Source of the DNA: Chryseobacterium arachidis | Lineage (GTDB): Bacteria > Bacteroidota > Bacteroidia > Flavobacteriales > Weeksellaceae | DNA length: 64,000 nucleotides | Assembly (NCBI RefSeq): GCF_900129245.1 | Contig: NZ_FQUT01000003.1 | Span: 62,001 to 126,000, forward strand | Reading direction: 5' to 3' | Shown: piece after piece, positions 45,354-55,000 of the stretch | Layout: the number at the start of each line of letters is the position of its first letter | Position numbering within the stretch: the first letter of the stretch is position 1 | Position numbers and translations under genes: made by a program | The notes under the pieces: generated by a model | What the model was told of the DNA's origin: nothing | Databases searched by the model: none | Seen by the model: only the letters and a program-made list of their open reading frames with translations

Positions 45354-46727
45354 TTATTGATTCAGCTGCGTTATAGTAAGAGACCCCAGAGAAACAATGT
45401 TATCCCCGATACTGCTACACTGATAAACTACTCTTATTCTATCGCCTGCATTGAGAGCACCTGTCCAATACAATTTGTTTCCGTTATCTACATCTGTCCC
45501 TAGATTGCTTGATGAGGTATCATTCAATACATTGGTCCAGGTGGTACCTCCGTCAGTGCTTTTTTGGATACGTGCAATAGTAAACCATGATGAACTCGCA
45601 TCTACTGTATGTGTATGAGAAGTCTGCATGGCTACAATATATACACCTCCCTGGCTGGCGGGTACTGTAAAGACATTGGAAGTCCAGGCATTATATACAT
45701 CCAGATATTCTACAGAATAATTTCCCACTGTATTAGGTATATTCCCTTTTATATTCTGAGTTCCCGGGACACCTGCACTCACTACCAACTTCGGTACTCC
45801 CGGCGAAGTGGGTGTCCCTACAACATATCCCAACACTCCGTTCGCATCAGCAACTACCGTTCTTGTAGCCGTAAAAGTCTGGTTCTGGGTAGCAGATGCG
45901 GTTCCATTACTTTGTGTATAGATCGCATTGGTTGCTCCATTTAATGGAAGCCCTCTTAATCTTGTTATTCCAGAATTATCGAGCTTTTCCGTAGGAGAGT
46001 TTGTACTTACGCCAACATTTCCTTCTCCGGTGATACGCATCTTTTCCGTCGCTATTGCACCACCTCCTGCACTAGTATTTATGATTACCGGTGCAGAAAC
46101 GGCAGTTGCATGCGTTCCTATAGTAAGGGCAGTACTGTTAGCAGTAGTAGAAATTGAAGCATTTGAATTCTGAAATTGCTGAATAAATAAATTAGTATCA
46201 TTTCCTCCGTAGATTGATATACTTCCCAGAGTTCCTCCGTTCGCTGATTGATTCATACTTCCGTTAGCACTCCAGTAGGTTCTCTGTTCTGTTCCCTGAT
46301 AACTCAGCTCCTTCCCGTTCAATGTCAAGGTACGGCGAGTTCCTGGCGTGGTAATAGAACCATCTGCATTATAAATATTTTTAAATAATACTTTCTGCCA
46401 TACACTTCCATCAAAAGAGTAATATCCAGCTTCGTTAATATTAACCCTTTGCCCGGTAGCTGTTCCTGTGGAAACATCCGTAATATAGATTAATGCTCCT
46501 GTTTGGCCGGCTGCGTAAGTAGCCGTATTAGCCGTAAGCTCTGCCAAAGTAATTCTTGGAGCCTGTAAACCCAGTATTTGGGTATTATCCGTAATTATTC
46601 CACCCGCATCTCTTTTGACACTTACATCCATAGTTGATTTGGGAGCTTCTGTATTGACTCCTATCTGTGCTTTAACTTTTACATTGATCAGTAAGAGTGC
46701 ACATGCAAAAAATGTAATTGTTTTCAT
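45354..46727 (-). CDS. Secreted tail-fibre-like protein, head variant 2 (C1q/TNF-like)
   Basis: A 457-residue protein with signal peptide (1-20, ending VKAQ), then the same stem as its neighbours (VGVNTEAPKSTMDVSVKRD, LQAPRITLAELTANTATY, GYYSFDGSVWQKV) and LRGLPLNGATNAIYTQSNG. The C-terminal head (about 310-457) has WTSNVFTVPASQGGVYIVAMQT, IARIQKSTDGGTTW, NAGDRIRVVYQ and GSLTITQL, the alternation typical of C1q/TNF-like jelly rolls that trimerise and bind ligands. The upstream gene is 51 bases away, in one transcript. Ligand unknown. Confidence 0.68.
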   Translation of the reverse strand: MKTITFFACALLLINVKVKAQIGVNTEAPKSTMDVSVKRDAGGIITDNTQILGLQAPRITLAELTANTATYAAGQTGALIYITDVSTGTATGQRVNINEAGYYSFDGSVWQKVLFKNIYNADGSITTPGTRRTLTLNGKELSYQGTEQRTYWSANGSMNQSANGGTLGSISIYGGNDTNLFIQQFQNSNASISTTANSTALTIGTHATAVSAPVIINTSAGGGAIATEKMRITGEGNVGVSTNSPTEKLDNSGITRLRGLPLNGATNAIYTQSNGTASATQNQTFTATRTVVADANGVLGYVVGTPTSPGVPKLVVSAGVPGTQNIKGNIPNTVGNYSVEYLDVYNAWTSNVFTVPASQGGVYIVAMQTSHTHTVDASSSWFTIARIQKSTDGGTTWTNVLNDTSSSNLGTDVDNGNKLYWTGALNAGDRIRVVYQCSSIGDNIVSLGSLTITQLNQ

Positions 46728-46778
46728 GTTCTTAAGATTTATTGTTTTTATTTTATATCTTAATTTATAATTGTCCTA

Positions 46779-48794
46779 TTACTTTCCTGTCACTAAGAAT
46801 GTAAAAGATCTGTTAGACAAATCTCCATTACTGTTTCCTGTTTTTATTCTTATAATTGTATTGGAAATGAAAGAAACCTGTGTATTATCATTAGTAAATA
46901 AGGCTGCACCGGGAGTTGCCGGATTCGGATTGGTTAATGCACTCGGACCAGGCCCGTACGCATCCACAATGTTTACGGAAATACCATAAATTTCTGTGAG
47001 TGCTGTATCAAACCGTATATCAAATATACCTGCCGAAGGATTAGAAATCGTATATCCATTTCCAATCACCGAGTTAATCCCTCCTTTAGAAGAAGTAGCC
47101 GATAAAGATCCTACTGTATAGCTCGTACCTGTGGCACCGCCAATTACTTTTGCATTAACCAGCGTTCCACTATCCGAACTATTGAACCTCGCATAGATCG
47201 TCCCGCCCAGATATCTGGTAGCATCCGTACTTGTTGCCTGTACTGAAGCCACACCTGTAACATATCCCAACACTCCGTTCGCATCAGCAACTACCGTTCT
47301 GGTTGCCGTGAAAGTCTGATTCTGAGTAGCAGAAGCGGTTCCATTACTTTGTGTATAGATCGCATTGGTTGCTCCATTCAACGGAAGCCCTCTTAACCTT
47401 GTATTTCCATCTACATCCAGTTTTTCTGAAGCGAAAGCAGTACCGATTCCAAGATTTCCATTGGATAACAATCTCATTTTTTCAGTACCTACAAGTCCCC
47501 CTCCGGTACTTGTCTGAAAAATTATAGGAGTAGCCGCCTGTGTTGTAGTGGTTCCTATCAGTAATGATGTACTGTTACCTGTTCCAAGTACTTGTGCAGC
47601 AGCATTGGTATCACTCCATAACCACATTTGCACCGCACCTCCATTAGAAAGCGCCATCGAAGCTCTCGTTCCCGTTCCAGAATCCTGCCTGATACCTACT
47701 CCCGCTGTATTACTGAAAATAGTGCTTTGTGCATTGGTAAAAGTAAGACTGAAACCTGCCTGTGTAAGAGTTCTTGCGCTTGTCAGCGAACCATTGCTGT
47801 TATAAATATTAAGATCACCGATTTTCATTCTCTGCCACGCTGCACCATCGAAATAATAATATCCTGCAGTGGTAACATTGATCGTCTGCCCTGCCGGAGC
47901 ACTGTCTCCTGATGTTACATACACTATGGCTGCCAACTGATTAATGGTGTAGACTTTAGCTCTCAACTGATCTCCTGTTAATCGTGGTGCTCTGATACCG
48001 TCTAAAACGCTGGTTGCAGCCGGAGTTCCTGCAACATCTAATGTAACTTGAGGGGTTATGGTTGATATTCCCACATTACCTTCTCCTGTTACACGCATCT
48101 TTTCCGTCGACAGTGCACCACCTCCTACGCTGGTACTTATCGTTACGGGAGCAGAAGCTGTCGTACCATGGGTTGATAAATTTAAAGCTGTTGAATTACT
48201 GGTGGCCTGCACCTGAGCATCTCCGTTATAGAACTGTTGCAGAAACAAATTGGAGCTGTTCCCTCCGGAAACTACGATGGCACCACTTCCTCCGGCACCC
48301 TGTCGGTTTTCCTGATACAAAACACCATCTGTCCTCCATGAACTTCTTTGATTGGGTCCGGTGATATTAAATTCTTTACCGTTCAATGTTAAAGTACGGG
48401 AACCGCCGGGGCCAACTAAAGAACCGTCAGCGTTGTAAACATTCTTATATAATACTTTTTGCCATACACTTCCGTCGAAAGAGTAATATCCTGCTTCATC
48501 TATATTTACCCTTTGTCCTGTAGCCGTTCCGGCAGATACATCGGTAATATAAATAAAAGCTCCCGTCTGGTCTGGTCCGTATGTCGCCGTATTGGATGTA
48601 AGCTCTGCAAGGGTAACCCGTGGCGCCTGTAGACCTAATACCTGTGTGTTATCGGTAATAGCTCCCCCTGCATCCCTCTTGGCACTCACGTCCATACTTG
48701 TTTTAGGGTTTGCCGTATTCACTCCGACCTGCGCCATACCTTCTGCAGCAAAAAGGAAAAGTGCTGCCGTTGTCAATAGTAATGTATTTTTCAT
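46779..48794 (-). CDS. Secreted tail-fibre-like protein, head variant 3, duplicated stem
   Basis: A 671-residue protein with signal peptide (1-21, ending GMAQ). The first stem copy spans about 22-115; a second, more diverged copy follows (LDGIRAPRLTGDQLRAKVY, GYYYFDGAAWQRM, about 265-330), explaining the larger size. Then LRGLPLNGATNAIYTQSNG and ADANGVLGYVTG (about 470-520), and a unique head ending FTFLVTGK. DNA coding for the LRGLPLNG to GVLGY block is nearly identical to that of variant 2 (about nine differences in 143 bases by eye). First of the fibre trio in transcription order, 184 bases after the HU-like gene. Confidence 0.68.
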   Translation of the reverse strand: MKNTLLLTTAALFLFAAEGMAQVGVNTANPKTSMDVSAKRDAGGAITDNTQVLGLQAPRVTLAELTSNTATYGPDQTGAFIYITDVSAGTATGQRVNIDEAGYYSFDGSVWQKVLYKNVYNADGSLVGPGGSRTLTLNGKEFNITGPNQRSSWRTDGVLYQENRQGAGGSGAIVVSGGNSSNLFLQQFYNGDAQVQATSNSTALNLSTHGTTASAPVTISTSVGGGALSTEKMRVTGEGNVGISTITPQVTLDVAGTPAATSVLDGIRAPRLTGDQLRAKVYTINQLAAIVYVTSGDSAPAGQTINVTTAGYYYFDGAAWQRMKIGDLNIYNSNGSLTSARTLTQAGFSLTFTNAQSTIFSNTAGVGIRQDSGTGTRASMALSNGGAVQMWLWSDTNAAAQVLGTGNSTSLLIGTTTTQAATPIIFQTSTGGGLVGTEKMRLLSNGNLGIGTAFASEKLDVDGNTRLRGLPLNGATNAIYTQSNGTASATQNQTFTATRTVVADANGVLGYVTGVASVQATSTDATRYLGGTIYARFNSSDSGTLVNAKVIGGATGTSYTVGSLSATSSKGGINSVIGNGYTISNPSAGIFDIRFDTALTEIYGISVNIVDAYGPGPSALTNPNPATPGAALFTNDNTQVSFISNTIIRIKTGNSNGDLSNRSFTFLVTGK

Positions 48795-48877
48795 AGTTCT
48801 TTGGTATTTGTTTTTATTCTATTTTTTACTCCGTCATCATGATTTACCTTTCTTTCATTATTTATTTTTCAGACCTA

Positions 48878-48969
48878 CCCACTCGGGCGATTCAGACCTC
48901 CTGATACGAGCGATTCAGCCTGTCTGATACGGGCGAATCGGTACCCCTGATACGGGCGTATCAGAGATA
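48878..48969. repeat. Four tandem 23-bp palindromic repeats
   Basis: Units start at 48878, 48901, 48924 and 48947, exact 23-base period. Each has an 18-base core: cccactcgggcgattcag, ctgatacgagcgattcag, ctgatacgggcgaatcgg and ctgatacgggcgtatcag, with 5-base spacers acctc, cctgt, taccc and agata. Unit 4 is a perfect hairpin CTGATAC-GGGC-GTATCAG. It is GC-rich against its surroundings. Located after the HU-like gene stop and upstream of fibre variant 3. Confidence 0.85.
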
Positions 48970-48978
48970 CCAATAATT

Positions 48979-49713
48979 TTACTCTACAGTAAGCTGTTTA
49001 TCAAAGAATGCCGTACGGGATTCTTTTAAATGAACAGAACTTCCGCTGAATTGGGTAGTAACCTCCACAGTATAGTTTCCGGCAGGTAAATCCGGGATGA
49101 CGATAATAAGTTCTGAAGGATTGTTGGTCACAATATCGCCAGAGTCTACAGGTATCCTTTCCTGAGTGGCCGTTTCGATAAAATAAATTCCGTTAGCAGG
49201 ACTATCACCCGATATTTTTAGTCTGCTTCCTGATATCTTAAGGTTTCTGCCGGGAGTAAGGATATCATTTACGGTACCGCTTTTCACATCTGCTACCTGA
49301 AGAATGGTAGAAGTGGCCTCAGCCACGCCGATAATATTTACCTCTATCGTAGGGATTTCTGCTCTCAGTTTCTCCCCTTGATTGAATCTGAACAATATGC
49401 TGTGCTTATCACTGTTGAAGGTTTCTGAAGGGCTGTCGAAAACCCCTCTAATCAATGTGCTTGCGGTAAAGTATCCGGTGTTTACAGAGTAGCCGTCGCA
49501 AAGCTGGTATGCCATTTCTTTCAGAAAAAGTTCTGTAGCATGCTCCATTGCTGCTGCCGATACATCTGCTCCTCCACGGTTAGCCGCCGATTCGCAGATC
49601 TCTTTTACATTCAAAGAACGCTCACTTATGGTACGGGCAATAAAATCATTGGGATTGTCTTTCGTTAAAAAATTATCGTACAGATACGCTTTAATTTTGT
49701 GTAGAATTGGCAT
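48979..49713 (-). CDS. HU/IHF-like DNA-binding domain plus DUF4469 Ig-like domain
   Basis: A 244-residue protein without a signal peptide. Residues about 1-125 (HKIKAYLYDNFLTKDNPNDF, then FNQGEKLRAEIPTIEVNI) match the Bacteroidota HU/IHF-like family typified by Bvu_2165. Residues about 130-235 are DUF4469, an Ig-like fold, with ILTPGRNLKISGSRLKI and VIPDLPAGNYTVEV. In this family DNA binding is predicted, not shown. It is the only obviously cytoplasmic product of the surface run, lying 42 bases after a secreted fibre gene and just before the 23-bp palindromic repeats, which could be its binding site. Confidence 0.75.
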   Translation of the reverse strand: MPILHKIKAYLYDNFLTKDNPNDFIARTISERSLNVKEICESAANRGGADVSAAAMEHATELFLKEMAYQLCDGYSVNTGYFTASTLIRGVFDSPSETFNSDKHSILFRFNQGEKLRAEIPTIEVNIIGVAEATSTILQVADVKSGTVNDILTPGRNLKISGSRLKISGDSPANGIYFIETATQERIPVDSGDIVTNNPSELIIVIPDLPAGNYTVEVTTQFSGSSVHLKESRTAFFDKQLTVE

Positions 49714-49755
49714 AATAATGTGTTTTTATAAGTTGTCTTTAAATATTGGAATAAT

Positions 49756-50949
49756 TTATTTCAGTCTTTTTACTGATATGGATATCTTTCTGATATCATC
49801 GCTTGCGTTTGTAGTGTTGTTATTGTCAATCACAGGATAGTAATTGGCTCTGTACCAGTGATTATTTACCCAAAGATCCACTGTTTCAATTTCGGTGTGA
49901 GATGTTGAGGGGCTTGTATAGTTCGCCGGAGTACTGCTTGTTGTCATATTTAATCCGTTCCCATTGTAGATCCCGTCATCAAGATTAATAAAGTTATTCG
50001 GTCCCAGTAAGATATTGCTGGAGCCAAAATTCTGCACGCTTGACATGGCAGAGAAATTTACTTTAAGGTTACCTCCCGAAACATTCACCAAACGAGGTAA
50101 CCCGGAAATGGTTCCTGCTCCCGAAACCGCATCAATAAAGTAATAATCGAATCTCATCCCATCCATTACAGGGATATCGGTAGTATAGTTACTGAGATAA
50201 TTTGCGGCAAGGTTTGTGGTGGCGTTTAGCCCTCCGCTTCCTATATTGGCAGGAGCTTCACCGGACCAGAATACTTCCTGACCAACAGAAATCACACTGC
50301 CGGATCCTACCGCCGCACTGCATGTTTTTCCTCCTATATTTATTGAAAAAGTAGTAACAGAAGGGCTTGAAACCGTAGGTGTTCCTGTGATGTTATAATA
50401 GAGGGTTCCCGCACCATTAGAAAAATTACCCGGAACGAGGGTCGCCGTAAGCCCATTAACAGGACCAATAGACTGAGCCGGATAGCTACCTCCATTTCCT
50501 CCTGTATAAGGAACACTCATGGTTCCTGTATACGGAACTCCGGAAGTATATGTATCAGGAGTAAGAGATACAGAGTTACAGTTCAGAGTCCCCACTGTGC
50601 CTATGGCTATTGAGGTGCCATCCAGCTTACGCCACTCCGTACCGTTCCAGAAAACATATCCTACGTAATTTAAATTTACATTTGTTCCCGAGTTGAAGAC
50701 CAATAAGCCTGTCGCCGGGTTTGGAATGGTTGCTACATCTGTATTGGAAGCAAGAGCAAGCCTCGGTCCTAAAAAGCCTTTCTTACTGCCTGCTGCAAGA
50801 TTATTTACATTTAGCTCAAGAATAGCAGACGGGTCAGGATTTTCAACACCTATTCCCACCTGTCCTGATAATTGCAGATTCATAAACAAAACAGCAGGAA
50901 TAATAAATTTTAGCTGCACATGTTTGATTGGAATTAATTTGTTTTTCAT
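49756..50949 (-). CDS. Secreted fibre-like protein of the surface locus
   Basis: A 397-residue protein with signal peptide (to about residue 29, LQLSGQ) and a short stem domain: VGIGVENPDPSAILELN, GFLGPRLALASNTDVATI, PATGLLVFNSGT and GYVFWNGTEWRKLDGT. It is a distant relative of the modules in the neighbouring fibre genes. A Gly/Thr-rich middle (SGVPYTGTMSVPYTGGNGG) follows, then a unique C-terminal part with DLWVNNHWYRANYYP. It starts 138 bases after the small 88-residue gene. Function unknown. Confidence 0.65.
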   Translation of the reverse strand: MKNKLIPIKHVQLKFIIPAVLFMNLQLSGQVGIGVENPDPSAILELNVNNLAAGSKKGFLGPRLALASNTDVATIPNPATGLLVFNSGTNVNLNYVGYVFWNGTEWRKLDGTSIAIGTVGTLNCNSVSLTPDTYTSGVPYTGTMSVPYTGGNGGSYPAQSIGPVNGLTATLVPGNFSNGAGTLYYNITGTPTVSSPSVTTFSINIGGKTCSAAVGSGSVISVGQEVFWSGEAPANIGSGGLNATTNLAANYLSNYTTDIPVMDGMRFDYYFIDAVSGAGTISGLPRLVNVSGGNLKVNFSAMSSVQNFGSSNILLGPNNFINLDDGIYNGNGLNMTTSSTPANYTSPSTSHTEIETVDLWVNNHWYRANYYPVIDNNNTTNASDDIRKISISVKRLK

Positions 50950-51087
50950 ACGGTTTTATGATGTATATTATTTTTTGATTCTTTTAATTTTACACCTTCG
51001 GGTCCGCATCGGCTTTTTTATTCATTATCATCGGAAAAACCGTTTTATGACATATGAAGGCGAAAATTGATCGTGATAAAATTTGGT

Positions 51088-51354
51088 TTACCGCTGATCT
51101 TTAATGAAGATAACAAAGGCAACCTTCTTCTTATCAACTTTGCAGCTGCCCTGTAAAGAGAGCGACAAAGCCTGTATCATTTTTTGAAATAGACTTTCAA
51201 ATCTGGTGCGAATCGTAAAAGGATGTTGAGCTTCTGCATTAATCGTGTACACTTTCCCGGTACTATCACTTATATGCTTCAGTAAGAAATCATGGAAGAT
51301 TTCTTTTCGGAATGTATCGCAAGGGATACATTGAATATCGTTTAGAATCATCAT
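51088..51354 (-). CDS. Small unknown protein of the surface locus
   Basis: An 88-residue protein starting MMILNDIQCIPC and ending AFVIFIKDQR. No signal peptide; three cysteines (two in CIPC). An in-frame ATG further upstream at 51456 would run into the preceding gene, so I prefer 51354. It is on the same strand and between genes of the run, 80 bases after the previous stop. Not recognised; could be a cytoplasmic accessory factor or spurious, although spacing and codon pattern look like a gene. Confidence 0.45.
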   Translation of the reverse strand: MMILNDIQCIPCDTFRKEIFHDFLLKHISDSTGKVYTINAEAQHPFTIRTRFESLFQKMIQALSLSLQGSCKVDKKKVAFVIFIKDQR

Positions 51355-51434
51355 TATTTTTGTGTGTTTTGTTTTTTTTATTTTAAAAGAGAAAGAAGGA
51401 AGGCATTTTTCAGCCCTCCTTTTCCCTGCATGTG

Positions 51435-51962
51435 TTATGGCTTCCAGAAAGTCCATACTGTACCGTTGTATACGGCCAGCTGTCTTTTTGTAGTGTCATA
51501 TACCATCATTCCCGCACTGGGGTTTATAATGTTAAGATGTGGGCTGGCTACCTTGGGCAATATCATCGCCTTATTGGTATCGCCCAATACCAGGATTCCT
51601 GGTGTTGTTGTTGTTGTATTTCCACCTGAAAGAATGGCAACCTTTGCTCCGGGCTGCTCTATCTTGTCGGCTCCCTGAATACTAAGATCGGCCGTTCCTG
51701 TTGCATCAATACTAAAATCAAACCATGCGTTATCCTTTAAATATTTTACCTTATGATCTGTTGTATCATAGATCATTGTGCCATTTTCTGTAATCCCGGA
51801 TTTATCGATGACATACGGGAGAATCATTCCCCTGTTTTCGGTATCCGCAAATTCCAGAGAAACCGAAGTATTGGTAACAGCCTGCTTACCGATGGCCACT
51901 TGTGATTTTGCTGTTGTGCCAGCTAATATCAACAGGGATGTTGTAATAATTACTGCTCTCAT
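51435..51962 (-). CDS. Small secreted two-module protein, partner of the giant protein
   Basis: A 175-residue protein with signal peptide (1-20, ending AKSQ). Two modules: VSLEFADTENRGMILPYV then KVKYLKDNAWFDFSI; and GILVLGDTNKAMILPKV, AGMMVYDTTKRQLAVYNG, ending VWTFWKP. It is paralogous to the protein at 18208-18747 in layout and motifs. It follows the giant gene by 122 bases on the same strand, as its paralogue follows a larger secreted protein. Function unknown; a stoichiometric partner or anchor is conceivable. Confidence 0.7.
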   Translation of the reverse strand: MRAVIITTSLLILAGTTAKSQVAIGKQAVTNTSVSLEFADTENRGMILPYVIDKSGITENGTMIYDTTDHKVKYLKDNAWFDFSIDATGTADLSIQGADKIEQPGAKVAILSGGNTTTTTPGILVLGDTNKAMILPKVASPHLNIINPSAGMMVYDTTKRQLAVYNGTVWTFWKP

Positions 51963-52084
51963 TTTTTTATGTTTAATAGTTAATCAGCTGAAAATTGAAT
52001 TCTGCTGAGTTTGTCAAAACATTTTTATTTTTAATTTTTTAAATCTCATAGGTTTTTGGAAACCTATGAGATTGGTTTAAAATA

Positions 52085-55000
52085 TTAGTTAGGAGAAAAT
52101 CCTATGGCTTGCAATGCATATGACATCAGGTTATGAATAAAAATCTCCTGCGGAGTATCAATTACAGTACCTGATACAGCTGCGGCACGGAAAATACCTT
52201 CGTCGTATACAAATATGGCTCTGTTACCAGCTCCTGCAAGGTATACTCCGGCATAATCTGAACTTGTAGTGGTAGGATAATTCATATAGGCAGCAATAAA
52301 TGAAGCCGGAGGAATATTAGTAACCGGAGGAACTGCCTGACCTTGAACTCCTGTAATTACTATACCTCCTCCTGTACCAAACACACCATTGCTAATAGTG
52401 CTGTCTAATGTTCTTGCCTGCGCATTGGCTCCTGCCTGTGCATCACTTCCGTTACTGATATTACCCGTTCCTCCGAAAGCCGAATTAAGGGCATTTCCTG
52501 CAGATTGCGCTCCATCTTCAAGAACAATCACTACCCCTCCTAAATCTGTAAATGCTTTGATTTTTGCAGGGGCGTCAGCTGCAGTCATATTATTATATCC
52601 TGTAACAATAACGTCATATTTAGCTTTTAGCTGTGCTGCGCTGAAGGTAGCCGCAGTTGCATCTACATCAGAATTTGCATTGATCCAGTTCCAACCTGTA
52701 ATCCCTTTGAAAGTGCCCGATGCACCGTAATTTGCGGTATTCTCGAGTTGATTTCTGTAAGCAGTATGTCCTGAGAAAAGATTAAAACCTGAAGCTCCCC
52801 AATATCCTATATTCACAGGTCTTGGCGTTAACGTTGGCGTACCCACCGCAGTGTCCGGACAAGCTTGTGATGAGATACAGTGCCAAGCTAAAGCGGTATC
52901 TCCGTCTTTTAGGGTGTACATCTTCATACATTTGTTGGTAGTATCGTATACCATCATACCTTCTACAAAGTTGGAAGGTGCAATACCTACAGGATTAGCT
53001 CCTGAGAACGCCACTCTGTTCGGTACAAAACCTTTTACCTTAGATTCCAATGCCAACCATGCTCCTGTACGGATGCCCGGCCAGTTGTCTCCTGTAGCTC
53101 CTGCTCTGTTAAGCGCAGTAATCCCTGTTTTAGTGCTAAGTGCAGGATTTCCTACACCTGCCACAGCTCCTGGCTTGTAGCATACTCCTTCAGTAATACC
53201 TAATGTGAACACCTGTCCGTCATTTAGATTTATATTGTTAAAGAATGCTGCCGATCCTGACACATAAGATGAAGCAGGGATTGCCTGAACCGCTCCCGTA
53301 GTGAAATCTCCATCTCCGTCCGAATCAATAAGAAGCATTATGTTGTTAACATTAGCTCCCGTTAAGCTAACACCAGCTAAGTTGAATCTTAAGGAAACAT
53401 TAGAGATATTTGTACCGTCTGTGTTTGCCTGAGCCACTTTCCATTCTCGGTCTAATCTTCTCTGTACATTAGCCGGTAATTCTGTCGTCTGCTGTACAAC
53501 AGCGTTTGCACTACCTCTGTTATTGGCAAATAGCATATACTCCTGATCCCCGTCAATCGCAGTACGCGCTGCATTAAGGTTTAGTGAATTAAAGTCTGTA
53601 TTGGTAGATACTGTAAGAATATCACCTGCATTGTTAGACTTGGAGATACGCTGGTTCAAGCCATAATGGTCATCTCTACCCAAGCCGAAGACATCAAATC
53701 TGTACGCAGCATCTGATGCACGAACCACCGCTCCTGAACTGTTTACATACGGATAGTTAACGTTTCCAGCAGTACCTCCGACAACGTCTGTACCTCCCGT
53801 TAGCGTAATTCCATATTTTACAGCCAAGTAAGATTCTACCATGGCTCTTTCAGCATCTGAAAGAAGTCTGTCGTACACAATTAACTCGGCATAAGAACCG
53901 TTTAATCTTCCTTCAGGGTCATTAAGTGTAGTTGGAGCCGAGAAATGTTTACCCATTCTTACCAAGCCGCTCAGTAATCTTCCTTCACCTGTTCTGGTGT
54001 TATCCGGGTCAGCATTTTGGTTAAGGATATCATTAGAACCGTTTCCATATGTGCTGTAATACACTTCTTCATCTCCTACTCTGTTTCTCAGCATCGTACC
54101 AATTGCCGGCTGTGTCTGAAGTCCTAAATTTCCTAAGTAGGAGTAATCACCTGAAGAACCTCCACCGAATGACATGAAGCTTCCCGCTGATACCCCGAAT
54201 GACATATCTGCCCTTTCGGGTGCAGGATCTCCCGCACTTGGGGTTGAAACATCACCGCCGTATAAAAGCATGTTTTCATAATACTGAGTACCAAAACCAG
54301 CCGCTTTGAATACACTAATCACGGTCTGATTTCCAAGGGTAGGTGTTGTAAACTGTACAGCATTTCCTCTGTTAAGATTAGAGAAATTAACAACCGGGTT
54401 GAAGTTGAAGTTATCCGTAGCATTATATCTATAGAAAGGTAATGTAGGAAGAGTAGCCGCAGTTTCTGCAGATTCTCCCGGATCTACTGTAGGTATAGTA
54501 CCGTTCTGAGCTCCGTTTACAATTTCCTGATCATACCAGGTTGAAATCTGAGTGTTATCAGCCGGAACACCTGAAGCTGTGTTAACTCCTTTATCTGCTT
54601 TTACCCAAAGCACTTGAGGCTGTGCCTCTGATCCAAAAGTGATATATCTTGCAGTAGCATCAGTATCAAAACTCTTATTGAATACCCATTTGCCTCCGCT
54701 GAAAACACCTGCTACAGACTGAACATTTACCGTAAATGCGGCATCATCTGCGACAAACATACGGATATTGTTACCTGCTGCGAAGCCTGTTCCGTAGGCA
54801 GAAAGATCTGCTGAGAAATAGATATTTCCCAATGTATTGGTTCTCTGCGACAGCCAGATTCTCTGGATACGCTGTGCCGGATTAGCTCCTATGACAAAGC
54901 TAACCAAAGGTGTAGCCGTTACAAGATTGTCACCTGCCAAGAAATATTTCTGGTCTCCTGACAACGCCGTTCTTGATGCAGTGGTATTCTGAGAAACGAA

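Noticed and set aside
48878..48969. CRISPR array
   Set aside because: Repeat cores of 18 bases with 5-base spacers are far too short, the cores vary, and no cas gene is near.
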